64,000 bases of DNA from Mesorhizobium sp. NZP2077 (GCF_013170805.1 NZ_CP051293.1:1364001-1428000); one strand, 5' to 3'. Positions 16,164-24,933 are shown, counted from the first letter of the stretch. Notes: generated from the sequence alone by a model not told the origin. Numbers and translations: made by a program.

Positions 16164-16745
16164 CTTCAGCATATTCCTTTGCAAACAACGTCCGCATCTG
16201 AGCGAGATCGCTGCCTCTCTCGGGATAGAGCGTCTTGAGAAAGGCAAGGGCAAAGGTGCCAGGCGCCGAGCCCGGCGCTGACACGATCTTGCCGTCAGCG
16301 ACGGCATGCGGCACGTCTTGATAGTTGCTGTCGCCGGCATAGCTGGCTTCATGGTGGTTGATCCAGTCACGGCCATTGCTGGTATGCTTGGTATCGTCGA
16401 ACATGCCCACCCGGGCCAGCGCCAGCGTGCCGGCGCAGATACCGCCGATGACGCCGCCGCGCGTTGCGACGGCGTTGAGCAGTTCAGCGACACCGGCGGC
16501 GCCTTGCCCGCCCATTGGTCAGAACCGATGACGGCGACAGCATCGAGATCGGCATTCTCATCAACATCGACCGAACGATCAGGTGTCAGCCGAAAACCGC
16601 TGATTCCGGTCACCGGCTTGCCCTGGGGTGTCAGCGAGACGGCGCGGGCGCCGAACCATTCAACCGCCGAGGCTGCCAGCAGCCCATATTCCCAGTCGGC
16701 AAAACCTTCGATGAAAAGAAAGCCGATTGTCTTCTGTTCGGGCAT
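16156..16745 (-). pseudogene. DJ-1/PfpI family protein with a frameshift
   Basis: Minus-strand frame from ATG 16745 gives MPEQKTIGFLFIEGFADWEY, GARAVSLTPQGKPVTG and AVAVIGSDQW, the N-terminal half of a DJ-1/PfpI glutamine-amidotransferase-like fold. At about 16,503-16,510 the reading must shift to a second frame (GGQGAAGVAELLNAVATRGG). That frame carries the nucleophile Cys in GGICAGTLALARVG, the conserved NHHEASYAGD and a stop at 16156. The break falls in a G-rich run (TGGGCGGGC on the coding strand), where one extra G would restore the frame. Restored length is about 196 aa, normal for the family. It is an inactivated gene or a homopolymer error. Confidence 0.78.
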
Positions 16746-16785
16746 AAGCTCGCTCCATCCCTCGGCGCGCCGTAGCTTTGTTTTC

Positions 16786-16834
16786 ATGCATGTCGTGCCC
16801 CCAAAACCGGGTGCCACTTTTGGGCGACGTGCAT
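16786..16834. repeat. Palindromic intergenic repeat, ATGCATG...GTGCAT type, copy 2
   Basis: 49-bp segment from ATGCATGTCGTGCCCCCAAA to TTTTGGGCGACGTGCAT. CCCAAAA and TTTTGGG form the inner arms and the ends are inverted repeats. It is related to the segment at 15625-15672. Confidence 0.6.
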
Positions 16835-16888
16835 TGATATCTGGGCATTGGCGCGTCCATGTCCAATATTGACGTCGAAAAAATCGCC

Positions 16889-17056
16889 TCAATTGCCGCG
16901 GGAGTGACGTTCCGAATACATGTCGGGCCAGCCGATATCCTTGCGGATGTCCGCGGGCAGTGAGTTCATGAAGCGTTGCGTGCGGATTTCATTGCGCATC
17001 GTGCGAACCTTGCCGACATAGTGCTGCATGCCGCGCAGAATGGTGTAACCGTTCAT
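16889..17056 (-). CDS. DUF1127-like small protein behind an (AG)n leader
   Basis: 55-residue basic protein: MNGYTILRGMQHYVGKVRTM, RTQRFMNSLPADIRKDIGWP, DMYSERHSRGN. The L-P-x-D-I-x-K-D-I-G-W-P core is that of DUF1127 members. A longer reading to 17194 would translate the dinucleotide repeat as Arg-Glu and is rejected. The ribosome site AGGAGAC is fused to the 3' end of an (AG)13 tract, and a 26-bp palindrome lies 60 bp upstream of the start. Expression is therefore probably controlled by a repressor, and perhaps by repeat length. Confidence 0.82.
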   Translation of the reverse strand: MNGYTILRGMQHYVGKVRTMRNEIRTQRFMNSLPADIRKDIGWPDMYSERHSRGN

Positions 17057-17066
17057 GGCCAGTCTC

Positions 17067-17092
17067 CTCTCTCTCTCTCTCTCTCTCTCTCT
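17067..17092. repeat. (CT)13/(AG)13 dinucleotide microsatellite at a ribosome site
   Basis: Twenty-six bases of pure CT on the plus strand, read as AG in the mRNA of the DUF1127-like gene. It lies 11 bp from the start codon and merges with its Shine-Dalgarno. Such tracts can slip during replication and change translation efficiency. This is the only clear microsatellite in the window. Confidence 0.9.
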
Positions 17093-17115
17093 TGATGGAG
17101 GCACTATCGCACACC

Positions 17116-17141
17116 CCTCCTGACAGCAGTCTGTCAGGAGG
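17116..17141. promoter_or_regulatory. 26-bp palindromic operator, copy 2
   Basis: CCTCCTGACAG-CAGT-CTGTCAGGAGG: the same 11-bp arms as the site at 16138-16163, with only the central bases different. It lies 60 bp upstream of the DUF1127-like start, almost the same distance as copy 1 from its gene. From here to 17385 I see no gene. Confidence 0.72.
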
Positions 17142-17385
17142 ATGTCAGGCACTCGACGATACTTTCGTTCGACGCGTCTGCCGGGGGAGAGCATTGTTTT
17201 CCGCCGCCGTCCTGCCTTGCCGCAGCGAGCCTGCGGGGCACCGATTGTTCACCAACCGGATGACAGTGAGGGCAAAGTTGTTCACCGCATGGCGACGGAC
17301 TGTCAGGGTGGGGCAGCCTTTAGCGAGGTCCTCGCAGTTCTGATATGAAAGGAGAAAATTCTTCCCCAAAACCAGGGAGACGACC

Positions 17386-18339
17386 GTGAGCCTGCAACTG
17401 ACAGGAATCCACCATCTGACTGCCATCACCGCCAATGCGCCCGGTAATCTTCACTTCTACACGAAGGTTCTGGGCTTGCGGCTGGTCAAGAAGACGGTGA
17501 ACCAGGACGACACTTCGGCCTATCACCTCTTCTATGCCGACGGCCAGGCAACGCCCGGCACCGACCTCACCTTCTTCGACTGGCCGGTTGGCCGCGAGCG
17601 GCGCGGCACCAACAGCATAGCGCGGACCAGCCTCAGGGTCAGCAGCTCGGAAAGCCTTGCTTGGTGGAAGCAGCACCTCGCCGACGAAAACATCGTGACG
17701 GGAGAGATTGCCGACATCGGTGGCCTCCCGTCGCTGGATTTCGAAGATCCTGAAGGCCAGCGCCTGCGGCTGGTCAGCGATGGCGGCAAGGGCGGCAGCC
17801 ATCCCTGGTCGCAAAGCCCGGTGCCGGCCGAGCATCAGATCCGCGGGCTAGGGCCGATCGTCATCAGTGTTCCCGACATCACCAACACCGAGGCGGTGCT
17901 GACCAGGGTGATGAACATGCGCAAGGTCCGCGACTACGCCTCGCCGGACGGCGAGGGCCAGGTCCATGTCTTCGAAATGGGTGCCGGTGGGCCGGCGGCG
18001 GAGCTTCACGTCGCCGTGCAGCCTCGGCTGGCGCCCGCAAGGCAAGGTGCCGGTGCGGTTCACCATGTCGCCTTCAGGGCGCCGGACCAGGAGACGTTGC
18101 ATCTGTGGACCGCTCGTCTGGCCGAATTCCGGCTGCCGTCAAGCGGCGAGGTCGAGCGTTATTACTTCCGCTCGCTCTATTTCCGCGAGCCGAACGGCAT
18201 CCTGTTCGAGATCGCCACCGACGGGCCGGGGTTCACCGCTGACGAGCCGCTGGAGACGCTGGGCGAAAGCCTTGCCCTGCCGCCTTTCCTCGAAGCAAAG
18301 CGCGCCTCGATCGAGGCCGGCCTCAAGCCGTTGAAGTAG
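17386..18339 (+). CDS. Ring-cleaving dioxygenase, MhqO/CatE-like (VOC superfamily)
   Basis: 317-residue two-module VOC enzyme of the type that cleaves hydroquinone or catechol rings using Fe(II). Metal-ligand positions are visible: His in TGIHHLTAITA (module 1), His in GAVHHVAFRAPD (module 2) and Glu in GILFEIATDGPG. The GTG start at 17386 follows AGGGAGA at good spacing; no ATG fits. Bacillus MhqO homologues detoxify quinones, so a similar role is plausible. It is a single gene, upstream of a small membrane protein. Confidence 0.88.
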   Translation: MSLQLTGIHHLTAITANAPGNLHFYTKVLGLRLVKKTVNQDDTSAYHLFYADGQATPGTDLTFFDWPVGRERRGTNSIARTSLRVSSSESLAWWKQHLADENIVTGEIADIGGLPSLDFEDPEGQRLRLVSDGGKGGSHPWSQSPVPAEHQIRGLGPIVISVPDITNTEAVLTRVMNMRKVRDYASPDGEGQVHVFEMGAGGPAAELHVAVQPRLAPARQGAGAVHHVAFRAPDQETLHLWTARLAEFRLPSSGEVERYYFRSLYFREPNGILFEIATDGPGFTADEPLETLGESLALPPFLEAKRASIEAGLKPLK

Positions 18340-18449
18340 AACGGCCCCCAGCGGGCGCCACGTTCCGGTTCGGGAATGCGATGCCCGTTCTTTCTCAGAG
18401 ACTAAACGACGCGCTTTGACAGCCGGCCGCGTTGCTGGTCAAAGGCGGC

Positions 18450-18611
18450 ATGACGAAACTCCTCGCCCTTGTCATCGTCGGCTTCATGGTCATCCAGCTG
18501 ATCAAACCGATCGGCTGGCCCGGGCTGAAGCGCCGCGGGGATTTCTGGAAGCTGGCGCTGCTGGCGATGGCGGCCATCTCGCTGGCGGCCGTGCTCGGGC
18601 ATTTGACCTAA
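18450..18611 (+). CDS. Small membrane protein, unknown function
   Basis: 53 residues with two hydrophobic segments (LLALVIVGFMVIQLI and LALLAMAAISLAAVLG) joined by a basic hairpin PIGWPGLKRRGDFWK. ATG at 18450 after AAAGGCGGC, stop TAA at 18609. It is a conserved-looking short membrane protein. No family is recognised. Confidence 0.65.
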   Translation: MTKLLALVIVGFMVIQLIKPIGWPGLKRRGDFWKLALLAMAAISLAAVLGHLT

Positions 18612-18641
18612 CGCTCACACCGGCAACAGCGGATCCGGCGT

Positions 18642-19355
18642 TCAGCTGGCGAGCACCAGACCGACGAGGTGTTCCGCCCAGGCCCGGTAACCTGCCTCCG
18701 AGGCATGGAACCCGTCGGAGGCAAAACCGGCCTCCGGGTTGGTGATCGGGAGGCGGGGCGCCGGCACCGCGCCGCGCTCCAGGCAGAGCCGTTCGCCCAT
18801 CCGGTTCATTGCGGTGGCGCGGATTTCGAGGATCTTGCCAAGCAGCGGCGGCATGGCCGGTGCCCGCGTGAACTCCAGCACCGGCGACCACACCACCCGC
18901 GCCTCCGGCCACTTGGCACGCAGCGCGTAGAGCAGGCCGCCGAACTCCTTCTTGAAGCGCGGCACGGAATGAAAATTCTTGGTGTCGTTGGTGCCGATGG
19001 CAAGCACGATATGCGTCCATGGATCGGCCGACAGGTTGGGCAGGACATGGTCGCGGATCTGGCCCGATGTCGCCGAATTGAAGCCGGCGGCGCGCCAGCG
19101 CACAGCGCGACCGGTACGCTGCGCAATCAGCACGGCGAGTTGCGCGGCAAGCCCGTTTTCCGAATTGCCGATGCCGACCGAGGCTGCCGAGGAATCACCC
19201 AGCACTAGCAGCGAGATGTCAGGCGCCTTGCCGGCGAGATCGTGCATGACCGGCCCTTGTGCCGGCAGCATGCGCGAGGTGCGGCGGCGCACGCCGAGCC
19301 CCTGCCAGACGTAGACGGGAAAGGCGAGCCAGGTGAGAAGGGCGGGGAAGCGCAT
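18642..19355 (-). CDS. SGNH/GDSL hydrolase
   Basis: 237-residue esterase-like protein. Block I LLVLGDSSAASVGIG supplies the nucleophile Ser, block III IVLAIGTNDTKN the Asn, and block V DGFHASEAGYRAWA the Asp/His pair. An N-terminal hydrophobic stretch (FPALLTWLAFPVYVWQGLGV) suggests a membrane anchor or signal peptide. Substrate unknown; lysophospholipase or acetyl-esterase activity is common in the family. Confidence 0.9.
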   Translation of the reverse strand: MRFPALLTWLAFPVYVWQGLGVRRRTSRMLPAQGPVMHDLAGKAPDISLLVLGDSSAASVGIGNSENGLAAQLAVLIAQRTGRAVRWRAAGFNSATSGQIRDHVLPNLSADPWTHIVLAIGTNDTKNFHSVPRFKKEFGGLLYALRAKWPEARVVWSPVLEFTRAPAMPPLLGKILEIRATAMNRMGERLCLERGAVPAPRLPITNPEAGFASDGFHASEAGYRAWAEHLVGLVLAS

Positions 19356-19438
19356 GGCGGAACCGTGGAATGATCGGCGGCAGGCTTAGCGCATGTTTGG
19401 GTCGAGGTGAACGGATCCTTGCACAGCCGGCCGGTGCC

Positions 19439-20176
19439 CTAAGGGGATACATCGCCCTGTTGCGACCTGTTTCCATATTCGTCGTGCAGTCGCACCCAGT
19501 CCATGAAGGTCCTGTAAGGTCCGGTTTCGTCACGGCCTTTCGGTGCAATGTCGAGATACTGATAGGCGCCGATGAACTGCTCGCTGCCGCGGGCGCGTGA
19601 CATGAAGGTCAGGAAGATGTCACTGGTTTCGCTCTTGTGGAAGACAGTGGTGCCGGGCAGGTCTTTCGACGTCAGCACCGGTGTTTCGAAATTGTAGACC
19701 GCTTCGCCTGATGCAATCTGCTTGTCGGTGAAGGACACCTGCATATCGAAATTGAAGTCCGAGGCATAAGAAGACACCCAGTCGAACTTCCAACCCATGC
19801 GCTGCTTGTAGGGCTGCAATTCGGCGAGCGGCGCCTGTGACACGGCGACAAGCGACACGTCATGATGCCTCAGATGCCGGTTGGCGCCGTCCATATGGTC
19901 GGCGACGAAGGCGCAGCTTTCACAGTGATGATTGGAACCTGGCGCAAACACGAAGTGGTAGACGATCAGCTGGCTGTTGGCGCCAAACAGGTTGGCCAGT
20001 CTCTTCGGTCCTTGTTCGGTCTCGAAAACATAGTCCTTCCTGATCTTCAGCCAGGGCAGTTCACGCCGCTCGGCCGCGATGTGTTCGCGTAGCCGTGTCA
20101 GTTCCTTCTCGCGCGCCAGATGCGCCTTGTGCGCCTGGAACCAGTCTTCGCGTGAAACAACCTTGTTGCGATGCAT
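19439..20176 (-). CDS. DUF899 thioredoxin-like protein
   Basis: 245 residues of the DUF899 family: EDWFQAHKAHLAREKELTRL (helical start), RRELPWLKIRKDYVFET, then a thioredoxin-like core LIVYHFVFAPGSNHHCESCA with a CESC pair. The C-terminal part contains LPGTTVFHKSETSDIFLTF and IGAYQYLDIAPKGRDE. The start at 20176 has GGGAGAGG before it; a longer reading is unsupported. Reaction unknown. The CxxC suggests redox activity. Confidence 0.85.
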   Translation of the reverse strand: MHRNKVVSREDWFQAHKAHLAREKELTRLREHIAAERRELPWLKIRKDYVFETEQGPKRLANLFGANSQLIVYHFVFAPGSNHHCESCAFVADHMDGANRHLRHHDVSLVAVSQAPLAELQPYKQRMGWKFDWVSSYASDFNFDMQVSFTDKQIASGEAVYNFETPVLTSKDLPGTTVFHKSETSDIFLTFMSRARGSEQFIGAYQYLDIAPKGRDETGPYRTFMDWVRLHDEYGNRSQQGDVSP

Positions 20177-20297
20177 GAACCTCTCCCTGTCTCTCATCCC
20201 AAGGACGTTCGGGATGAGCGCAAACCGACATCGCCGCCGGCAACGCCCAGAGGAAATAGGAATGAGGAGGTCTCCGCCCAAATCCGCAGGCAACAAA

Positions 20298-20321
20298 AAC
20301 CCGGGCGCATCGGCCCGGGTT
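20298..20321 (-). terminator. Terminator of fbaB
   Basis: AACCCGGG-CCGATGCG-CCCGGGTT read on the minus strand, followed by TTTG, 23 bp after the fbaB stop. Confidence 0.8.
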
Positions 20322-20344
20322 CTTATGAAGACGGAAGGGACGAA

Positions 20345-21370
20345 TCAGGCGGCCTGTTCGAGGCTCGCTTTCCATTTTCCGAGCGCGGCCAGATAATTCA
20401 TGTGAGCGCGATGGGTGAAGGCGGCCTGACCGGCGGCAATGTTCGAAGCCTTGCCGCTCCATGCTTTTTGCGGGGCGGCCTGCAGTGCGCGGCCATAGGA
20501 GAAGGTCAGCTTCCATGGGTGCGGGCCGATGGCGTTGATGGCGTTGAGATTGGCGGTCGCCTCCTCATCCTCCTGGCCGCCGGAGAGGAATGCGATGCCC
20601 GGCACCGCCGCCGGCACCGTCTCGCGGAACAGTTTTATCGTCATCTCGGCGACCTTTTCGGGGCTGTCCACCGTACCCGACTTCTTGCCCGACAGGACCA
20701 TGTTGGGCTTCAGGATCGTGCCTTCGAGCACGACGCCGGCCGCATGGAGTTCGTCATAGAGCTTGATCAGCGTCGCCTTGGAAACCGCGTAGCAGGTATC
20801 GATGTCATGGGCGCCGTCCATCAGCACTTCCGGCTCGACGATCGGCACGATGCCGGCTTCCTGGCAAAGCGCGGCATAGCGGGCGAGCGCATGGGTGTTC
20901 GCGTTGATCGAATTGACCGAGGGCACGCCCTTGCCGGTATCGATGTCGATCACCGCACGCCATTTGGCGAAACGGGCGCCGAGCTTGTAGTAGTCGGCAA
21001 GGCGCTCGCGCAGGCCGTCGAGGCCCTCGGTGACGGTGTCGCCGGGAAATCCGGCCAGAGGCTTGGCGCCGGCATCGACCTTGATGCCGGGAATGGAGCC
21101 GGCCGCCTTGATGATGTCGACCAGCGGTGTGCCGTCGGCGGCCTTCTGGCGGATCGTCTCGTCATAGAGGATGACGCCGGAAATATACTTGGTCATCGCG
21201 TCCTTGGCGCGGAACATCATCTCGCGATAGTCACGGCGACTGTCGGCGGTCGATTCAACGCCGATGACGTCGAAGCGCTTCTTGATGGTGCCGGAACTTT
21301 CGTCGGCGGCCAGCAGGCCCTTGCCGTTGGCCACGATCGCGGCGGCAATGTCTTCGAGACGTTCGCTCAT
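20345..21370 (-). CDS. fbaB: Class I fructose-bisphosphate aldolase
   Basis: 341-residue cytosolic enzyme that interconverts fructose-1,6-bisphosphate with DHAP and GAP through a Schiff base. The class I signature VLEGTILKPNMVLSG contains the reactive Lys. Other conserved blocks are GKGLLAADESSGTIKKRF, KWRAVIDIDTGKG, IVPIVEPEVLMDG and FLSGGQEDEEAT. The second of two tandem ATGs (21370) is better spaced from AGGAG. It is the last gene of the minus-strand series tkt, gap, pgk, fba; a terminator follows. The symbol follows rhizobial usage. Confidence 0.93.
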   Translation of the reverse strand: MSERLEDIAAAIVANGKGLLAADESSGTIKKRFDVIGVESTADSRRDYREMMFRAKDAMTKYISGVILYDETIRQKAADGTPLVDIIKAAGSIPGIKVDAGAKPLAGFPGDTVTEGLDGLRERLADYYKLGARFAKWRAVIDIDTGKGVPSVNSINANTHALARYAALCQEAGIVPIVEPEVLMDGAHDIDTCYAVSKATLIKLYDELHAAGVVLEGTILKPNMVLSGKKSGTVDSPEKVAEMTIKLFRETVPAAVPGIAFLSGGQEDEEATANLNAINAIGPHPWKLTFSYGRALQAAPQKAWSGKASNIAAGQAAFTHRAHMNYLAALGKWKASLEQAA

Positions 21371-21497
21371 CATGCTTCTCCTGGAGGGGTTCGTTCCGCG
21401 CTTAACGGAAGTCTACCGCCAAAGGAATGGCATCGGAAAGCTCGAATCGATTGAAAGTTTCGGGCGCCGTCCGCCGCGTCGTCGATCCCGCCGGGGC

Positions 21498-22694
21498 CTA
21501 CTTCTTCAGCACATCGACGCCGGGCAGCGGCTTGCCTTCCATCCATTCCAGGAAGGCGCCGCCGGCGGTCGAGACATAGGTGAAGTCGTCGGCGACCCCG
21601 GCGTGGTTGAGCGCTGCCACCGTATCCCCGCCACCGGCGACGGAGACCAGCTTGCCGGCCTTGGTGCGCGCGGCAGCGTGTTTTGCCGCCGCCACCGTGG
21701 CGTGGTCGAACGGCTCGATCTCGAAGGCGCCGAGCGGGCCGTTCCAGACCAGTGTCGCGGCGCGGTCGATCCATTCGCCGATGGTGGTCACGGTCTTGGC
21801 GCCGACATCGAGGATCATGCCGTCGGCCGGCACGTCCGAAATGGCGACAGTCTCGCAGGCAGCACCGGCCTTAAACTCTTTGGCGACGACGCCGTCGACC
21901 GGCAGGATGATGGCGCAGCCGGCCTCGGCCGCCTCGATCATGATCTGCTTGGCAGTGGAGGCAAGGTCATGCTCGCACAGCGACTTGCCGACATCGGTGC
22001 CGCGCGCGGCAAGGAAGGTGTTGGCCATGCCGCCGCCGATGACCAGCGCGTCGACCTTCTTCACCAGGTTCATCAGCAGGTCGATCTTGGTCGAGACCTT
22101 GGCGCCGCCGACGATGGCGACGACTGGACGGACCGGGTTGCCCAGGCCCTTCTCCAGTGCTTCCAGTTCGGCCTGCATGGTGCGGCCGGCAAAGGACGGC
22201 AAGAGACGCGCCAGCCCTTCGGTCGAGGCGTGGGCACGGTGCGCTGCCGAGAAGGCATCGTTGACGAAGATGTCGCCATTGGCGGCGAGCCGTTCGGTGA
22301 AGGCCGGATCGTTCTTCTCCTCGGCCTTGTAGAAGCGGGTGTTTTCCAAGAGCAGCACATCGCCCTTGTTCATGGCGGCGACAGCGCTTCCCGCCGTGTC
22401 GCCGACGCAATCCGAGGCAAAGCCGACGGGACGGCCAAGCACCTCGGCTGTCGCCTTGGCGATCGGCTCGAGCGAGAATTCTGGCGAGGGGCCATCCTTC
22501 GGCCGGCCGAAATGGGCGAGCAGGATGACCTTGGCGCCCTTGCGGGACAATTCGGCGATGGTCGGCGCGATGCGCTCGATGCGGGTGGCGTCGGTGACCT
22601 TGCCGTCGGCGACGGGAACGTTGAGGTCGACGCGCACCAGCACGCGCTTGCCGCTGATGTTGCCGATATCGTCCAGTGTCTTGAAGGCGGCCAT
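21498..22694 (-). CDS. pgk: Phosphoglycerate kinase
   Basis: 398-residue two-domain glycolytic kinase (1,3-bisphosphoglycerate plus ADP to 3-phosphoglycerate plus ATP). Substrate-binding [49 protein letters not shown], and nucleotide-binding [18 protein letters not shown] with [15 protein letters not shown] are all intact. The start at 22694 (MAAFKTLDD) has AAAGGAAT upstream. It is 124 bp from fbaB and probably co-transcribed with it. A K+/H+ antiporter gene lies between it and gap. Confidence 0.96.
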   Translation of the reverse strand: MAAFKTLDDIGNISGKRVLVRVDLNVPVADGKVTDATRIERIAPTIAELSRKGAKVILLAHFGRPKDGPSPEFSLEPIAKATAEVLGRPVGFASDCVGDTAGSAVAAMNKGDVLLLENTRFYKAEEKNDPAFTERLAANGDIFVNDAFSAAHRAHASTEGLARLLPSFAGRTMQAELEALEKGLGNPVRPVVAIVGGAKVSTKIDLLMNLVKKVDALVIGGGMANTFLAARGTDVGKSLCEHDLASTAKQIMIEAAEAGCAIILPVDGVVAKEFKAGAACETVAISDVPADGMILDVGAKTVTTIGEWIDRAATLVWNGPLGAFEIEPFDHATVAAAKHAAARTKAGKLVSVAGGGDTVAALNHAGVADDFTYVSTAGGAFLEWMEGKPLPGVDVLKK

Positions 22695-22849
22695 GCGGAT
22701 TCCTTTCGCGAAAATCGCCGGGACCATACCCCGCGCCAACGACGATGCAAGGCTTTGGCCGCGGTGCGATGCGAAATTTTGAGGCGAGCGGGGACATAGT
22801 GCGTGAAGATCGCCCTACGCGGATGGGGCGAGGCAAACGACCGCCCTTG

Positions 22850-24739
22850 TCAGCCCTCGGTCGTTGCCTTTTCAACCGGCGGTTCCGGGGCCGGTTTCTG
22901 GTCCGCCTGAGCCGCTTCTACCTGCGTTTCGGTCGGCTTGCGCCAGTTGCGGATGAAGGCGCTGAGGCGGTCGCCCATCTCGCCGGCGCTCAGGAACACC
23001 GGCACCCGCGCCACCGGTGCGGTCGGCTCGAAGGAGAGGCCGAGACCCGTGATCCTGCCCTTGTCATCGACATCCCTGACGATCAGCTCGATCTGGCCGA
23101 TCAGCACGCGGTCGGCATATTCGGCATGGCCACCAAGCCGCGCCGTGACCAGCGCGCCTACGGTCTGCTTCTGCTCCGCCTCGGTCAGGCCAGGCGCGTA
23201 GGCTGCTTCCAGTTCGGCGGCGGAGCGTGCCGGGTCGACGGCGAAGGCGCCGAAGAAATCGGCATCTTCCGGGTCGACCACGGCGCGGCTGGCGAACAGC
23301 TTGTCGAGCAGGCGCGGATAGCGGTCCGGCACGAAGATGTAGACCTGATCGCCGGCGGCCAGCCTGCCCATGTCCTGGAAGCGCATCGAGCGGCCGTCGC
23401 GCAGCACCAGCGAGGGCCGTGCCCAGCGCGGAATGCGCTCGCCGCGCGCCACAGGGCTGCCATGCGCGACGCGATAGGCGAGAAGCTCGTGATGCGCGGA
23501 GCCGGGCAGTTCGAGCTCGACCTTGTCGAGCGGGCCGAGGCGCGCCGGCACGATGAGGCCAAGGCGACGCGCCAGGGGGCCGACGGTCCAGCCCTGGATG
23601 ACCAGCGACACCAGGACGATGATGAAGGCGGTATTGAAGATGACACGGCCATTCTCCAGCCCGCCGAGCAGCGGGGTGATGGCGAGCAGGATGGAGACGG
23701 CGCCGCGCAGCCCGACCCAGGAAACGAAGGCGACCTCGGGGCGCGGCAGGCGGAACGGGATCAGGCAGAGCCAGACCGCGATGGGCCGGGCGACGAACAT
23801 CAGGAACAGGCCAAGCGCTATTGCCGGCACCATGATGGCAGGAAACTGCGAGGGCGTCGCGAACAGGCCGAGGATCAGGAACATGATGATCTGCGCCAGC
23901 CACGACATGCCGTCCTGGAAGCGCTTGAGGATGGTGACGGCGCGGATATCGGAATTGCCGGCAATGAGGCCGGCGATATAGACCGCCAGGAAGCCGGAGC
24001 CGCCAATGGCGCCGTCGGCGGCGAAGACCATCAGCGACAGGGTCAGCACGAAGATCGGCAGCAGGCCGTGGTCGAGATTGAGCCGGTCGACGAGACGCAC
24101 GATGGCGAGGCCGCCGAGCACGCCGACTATGGCGCCGAGGCCCATATTGATGACGAAGCCAAGGATCAGGTTGGTGACCAGGACATTGGTTTCGGGGTTG
24201 GCGTGGGCGGCGATGACCTCGACCAGGGTGATGGTCAGGAAGATGGCGATCGGGTCGTTGGTGCCGGATTCCACCTCAAGGGTGGAACGCACACGTTCGC
24301 GCAGATTGATCTCGCCGGCGCGCAGCAGGAAGAACACCGCCGCCGCGTCGGTCGAAGCGACGGCGGCGCCGAGCAGGAAGGATTCCAGCCAGGTCAGGTC
24401 GAGCAGGTAATGGGCGGCGGCGCCGAACAGGCCGGTGGTGATAAGGACGCCGAAGGTTGCCAGCGACAGCGCCGGCCCCGCCGCCTGCCGCAAGGCGTTG
24501 AGCGGCGTGCCGAAACCGGAATCGAACAGGATGACCGCCAGCGCCAGTGAGCCGGCAAAATAGGCGATGCGGGCGTTGTCGAATTCGATGCCGAGGCCGT
24601 CGGTTCCGGTGGCGAGCCCGATGCAGAGAAACAGAAGCAGGAGAGGGGCGCCGAAGCGGAAGGCGATCAGGCTCGAAAACGCGGCGGCGACAACAAGCGC
24701 TGTGCCGACCAGCGTGACGAGATAGATCGCATGCTCCAT
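22850..24739 (-). CDS. Potassium/proton antiporter, CPA1 NhaP2/CvrA-like, with RCK_C domain
   Basis: 629-residue inner-membrane protein. The first about 390 residues are an Na+/H+-exchanger fold with about 12-13 helices, including the conserved acidic LDLTWLESFLLGAAVASTDA and ESGTNDPIAIFLTITLVEV motifs. A cytoplasmic RCK_C/TrkA_C-like domain follows (about 405-480: LVLRDGRSMRFQDMGRL, AGDQVYIFV). A C-terminal CorC/HlyC-like regulatory domain (about 520-600) precedes a Pro/Glu-rich tail. It inserts a cation-transport gene between gap and pgk. The ion (K+, Na+ or both) is inferred from domain architecture only. Confidence 0.88.
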   Translation of the reverse strand: MEHAIYLVTLVGTALVVAAAFSSLIAFRFGAPLLLLFLCIGLATGTDGLGIEFDNARIAYFAGSLALAVILFDSGFGTPLNALRQAAGPALSLATFGVLITTGLFGAAAHYLLDLTWLESFLLGAAVASTDAAAVFFLLRAGEINLRERVRSTLEVESGTNDPIAIFLTITLVEVIAAHANPETNVLVTNLILGFVINMGLGAIVGVLGGLAIVRLVDRLNLDHGLLPIFVLTLSLMVFAADGAIGGSGFLAVYIAGLIAGNSDIRAVTILKRFQDGMSWLAQIIMFLILGLFATPSQFPAIMVPAIALGLFLMFVARPIAVWLCLIPFRLPRPEVAFVSWVGLRGAVSILLAITPLLGGLENGRVIFNTAFIIVLVSLVIQGWTVGPLARRLGLIVPARLGPLDKVELELPGSAHHELLAYRVAHGSPVARGERIPRWARPSLVLRDGRSMRFQDMGRLAAGDQVYIFVPDRYPRLLDKLFASRAVVDPEDADFFGAFAVDPARSAAELEAAYAPGLTEAEQKQTVGALVTARLGGHAEYADRVLIGQIELIVRDVDDKGRITGLGLSFEPTAPVARVPVFLSAGEMGDRLSAFIRNWRKPTETQVEAAQADQKPAPEPPVEKATTEG

Positions 24740-24882
24740 CCGTGATTTGCCCCTCGAATTCCTCTTTCTACCGATTTACGGGAGAGTGGGGCGAAGGCAT
24801 GGCCAGTGCAAGGCGCAAGGGTGGTTTTTTGGCGCGGGCCGCTGATTTTCCGGCGTTCAGCGTTGCTGCTCCGGCAAATGAA

Positions 24883-24908
24883 AAACGCCCGGACGAAGCC
24901 GGGCGTTT
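24883..24908 (-). terminator. Terminator of gap
   Basis: AAACGCCCGG-CTTCGT-CCGGGCGTTT on the minus strand with a T run, 25 bp after the gap stop codon. It should separate gap from the antiporter gene. Confidence 0.88.
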
Positions 24909-24933
24909 CAAGTCTCCGGAAGGTAGTCTTCGA

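Noticed and set aside
17067..17092. The dinucleotide run read as part of a longer Arg-Glu-rich protein to 17194
   Set aside because: The product would be RERERER repeats before the real DUF1127 start, which has its own ribosome site.
22745..24550. A 601-codon plus-strand frame opposite the antiporter
   Set aside because: Its product is Gly/Asp/Arg/Gln-rich low complexity, while the minus strand encodes a clear CPA1 antiporter with RCK domain.
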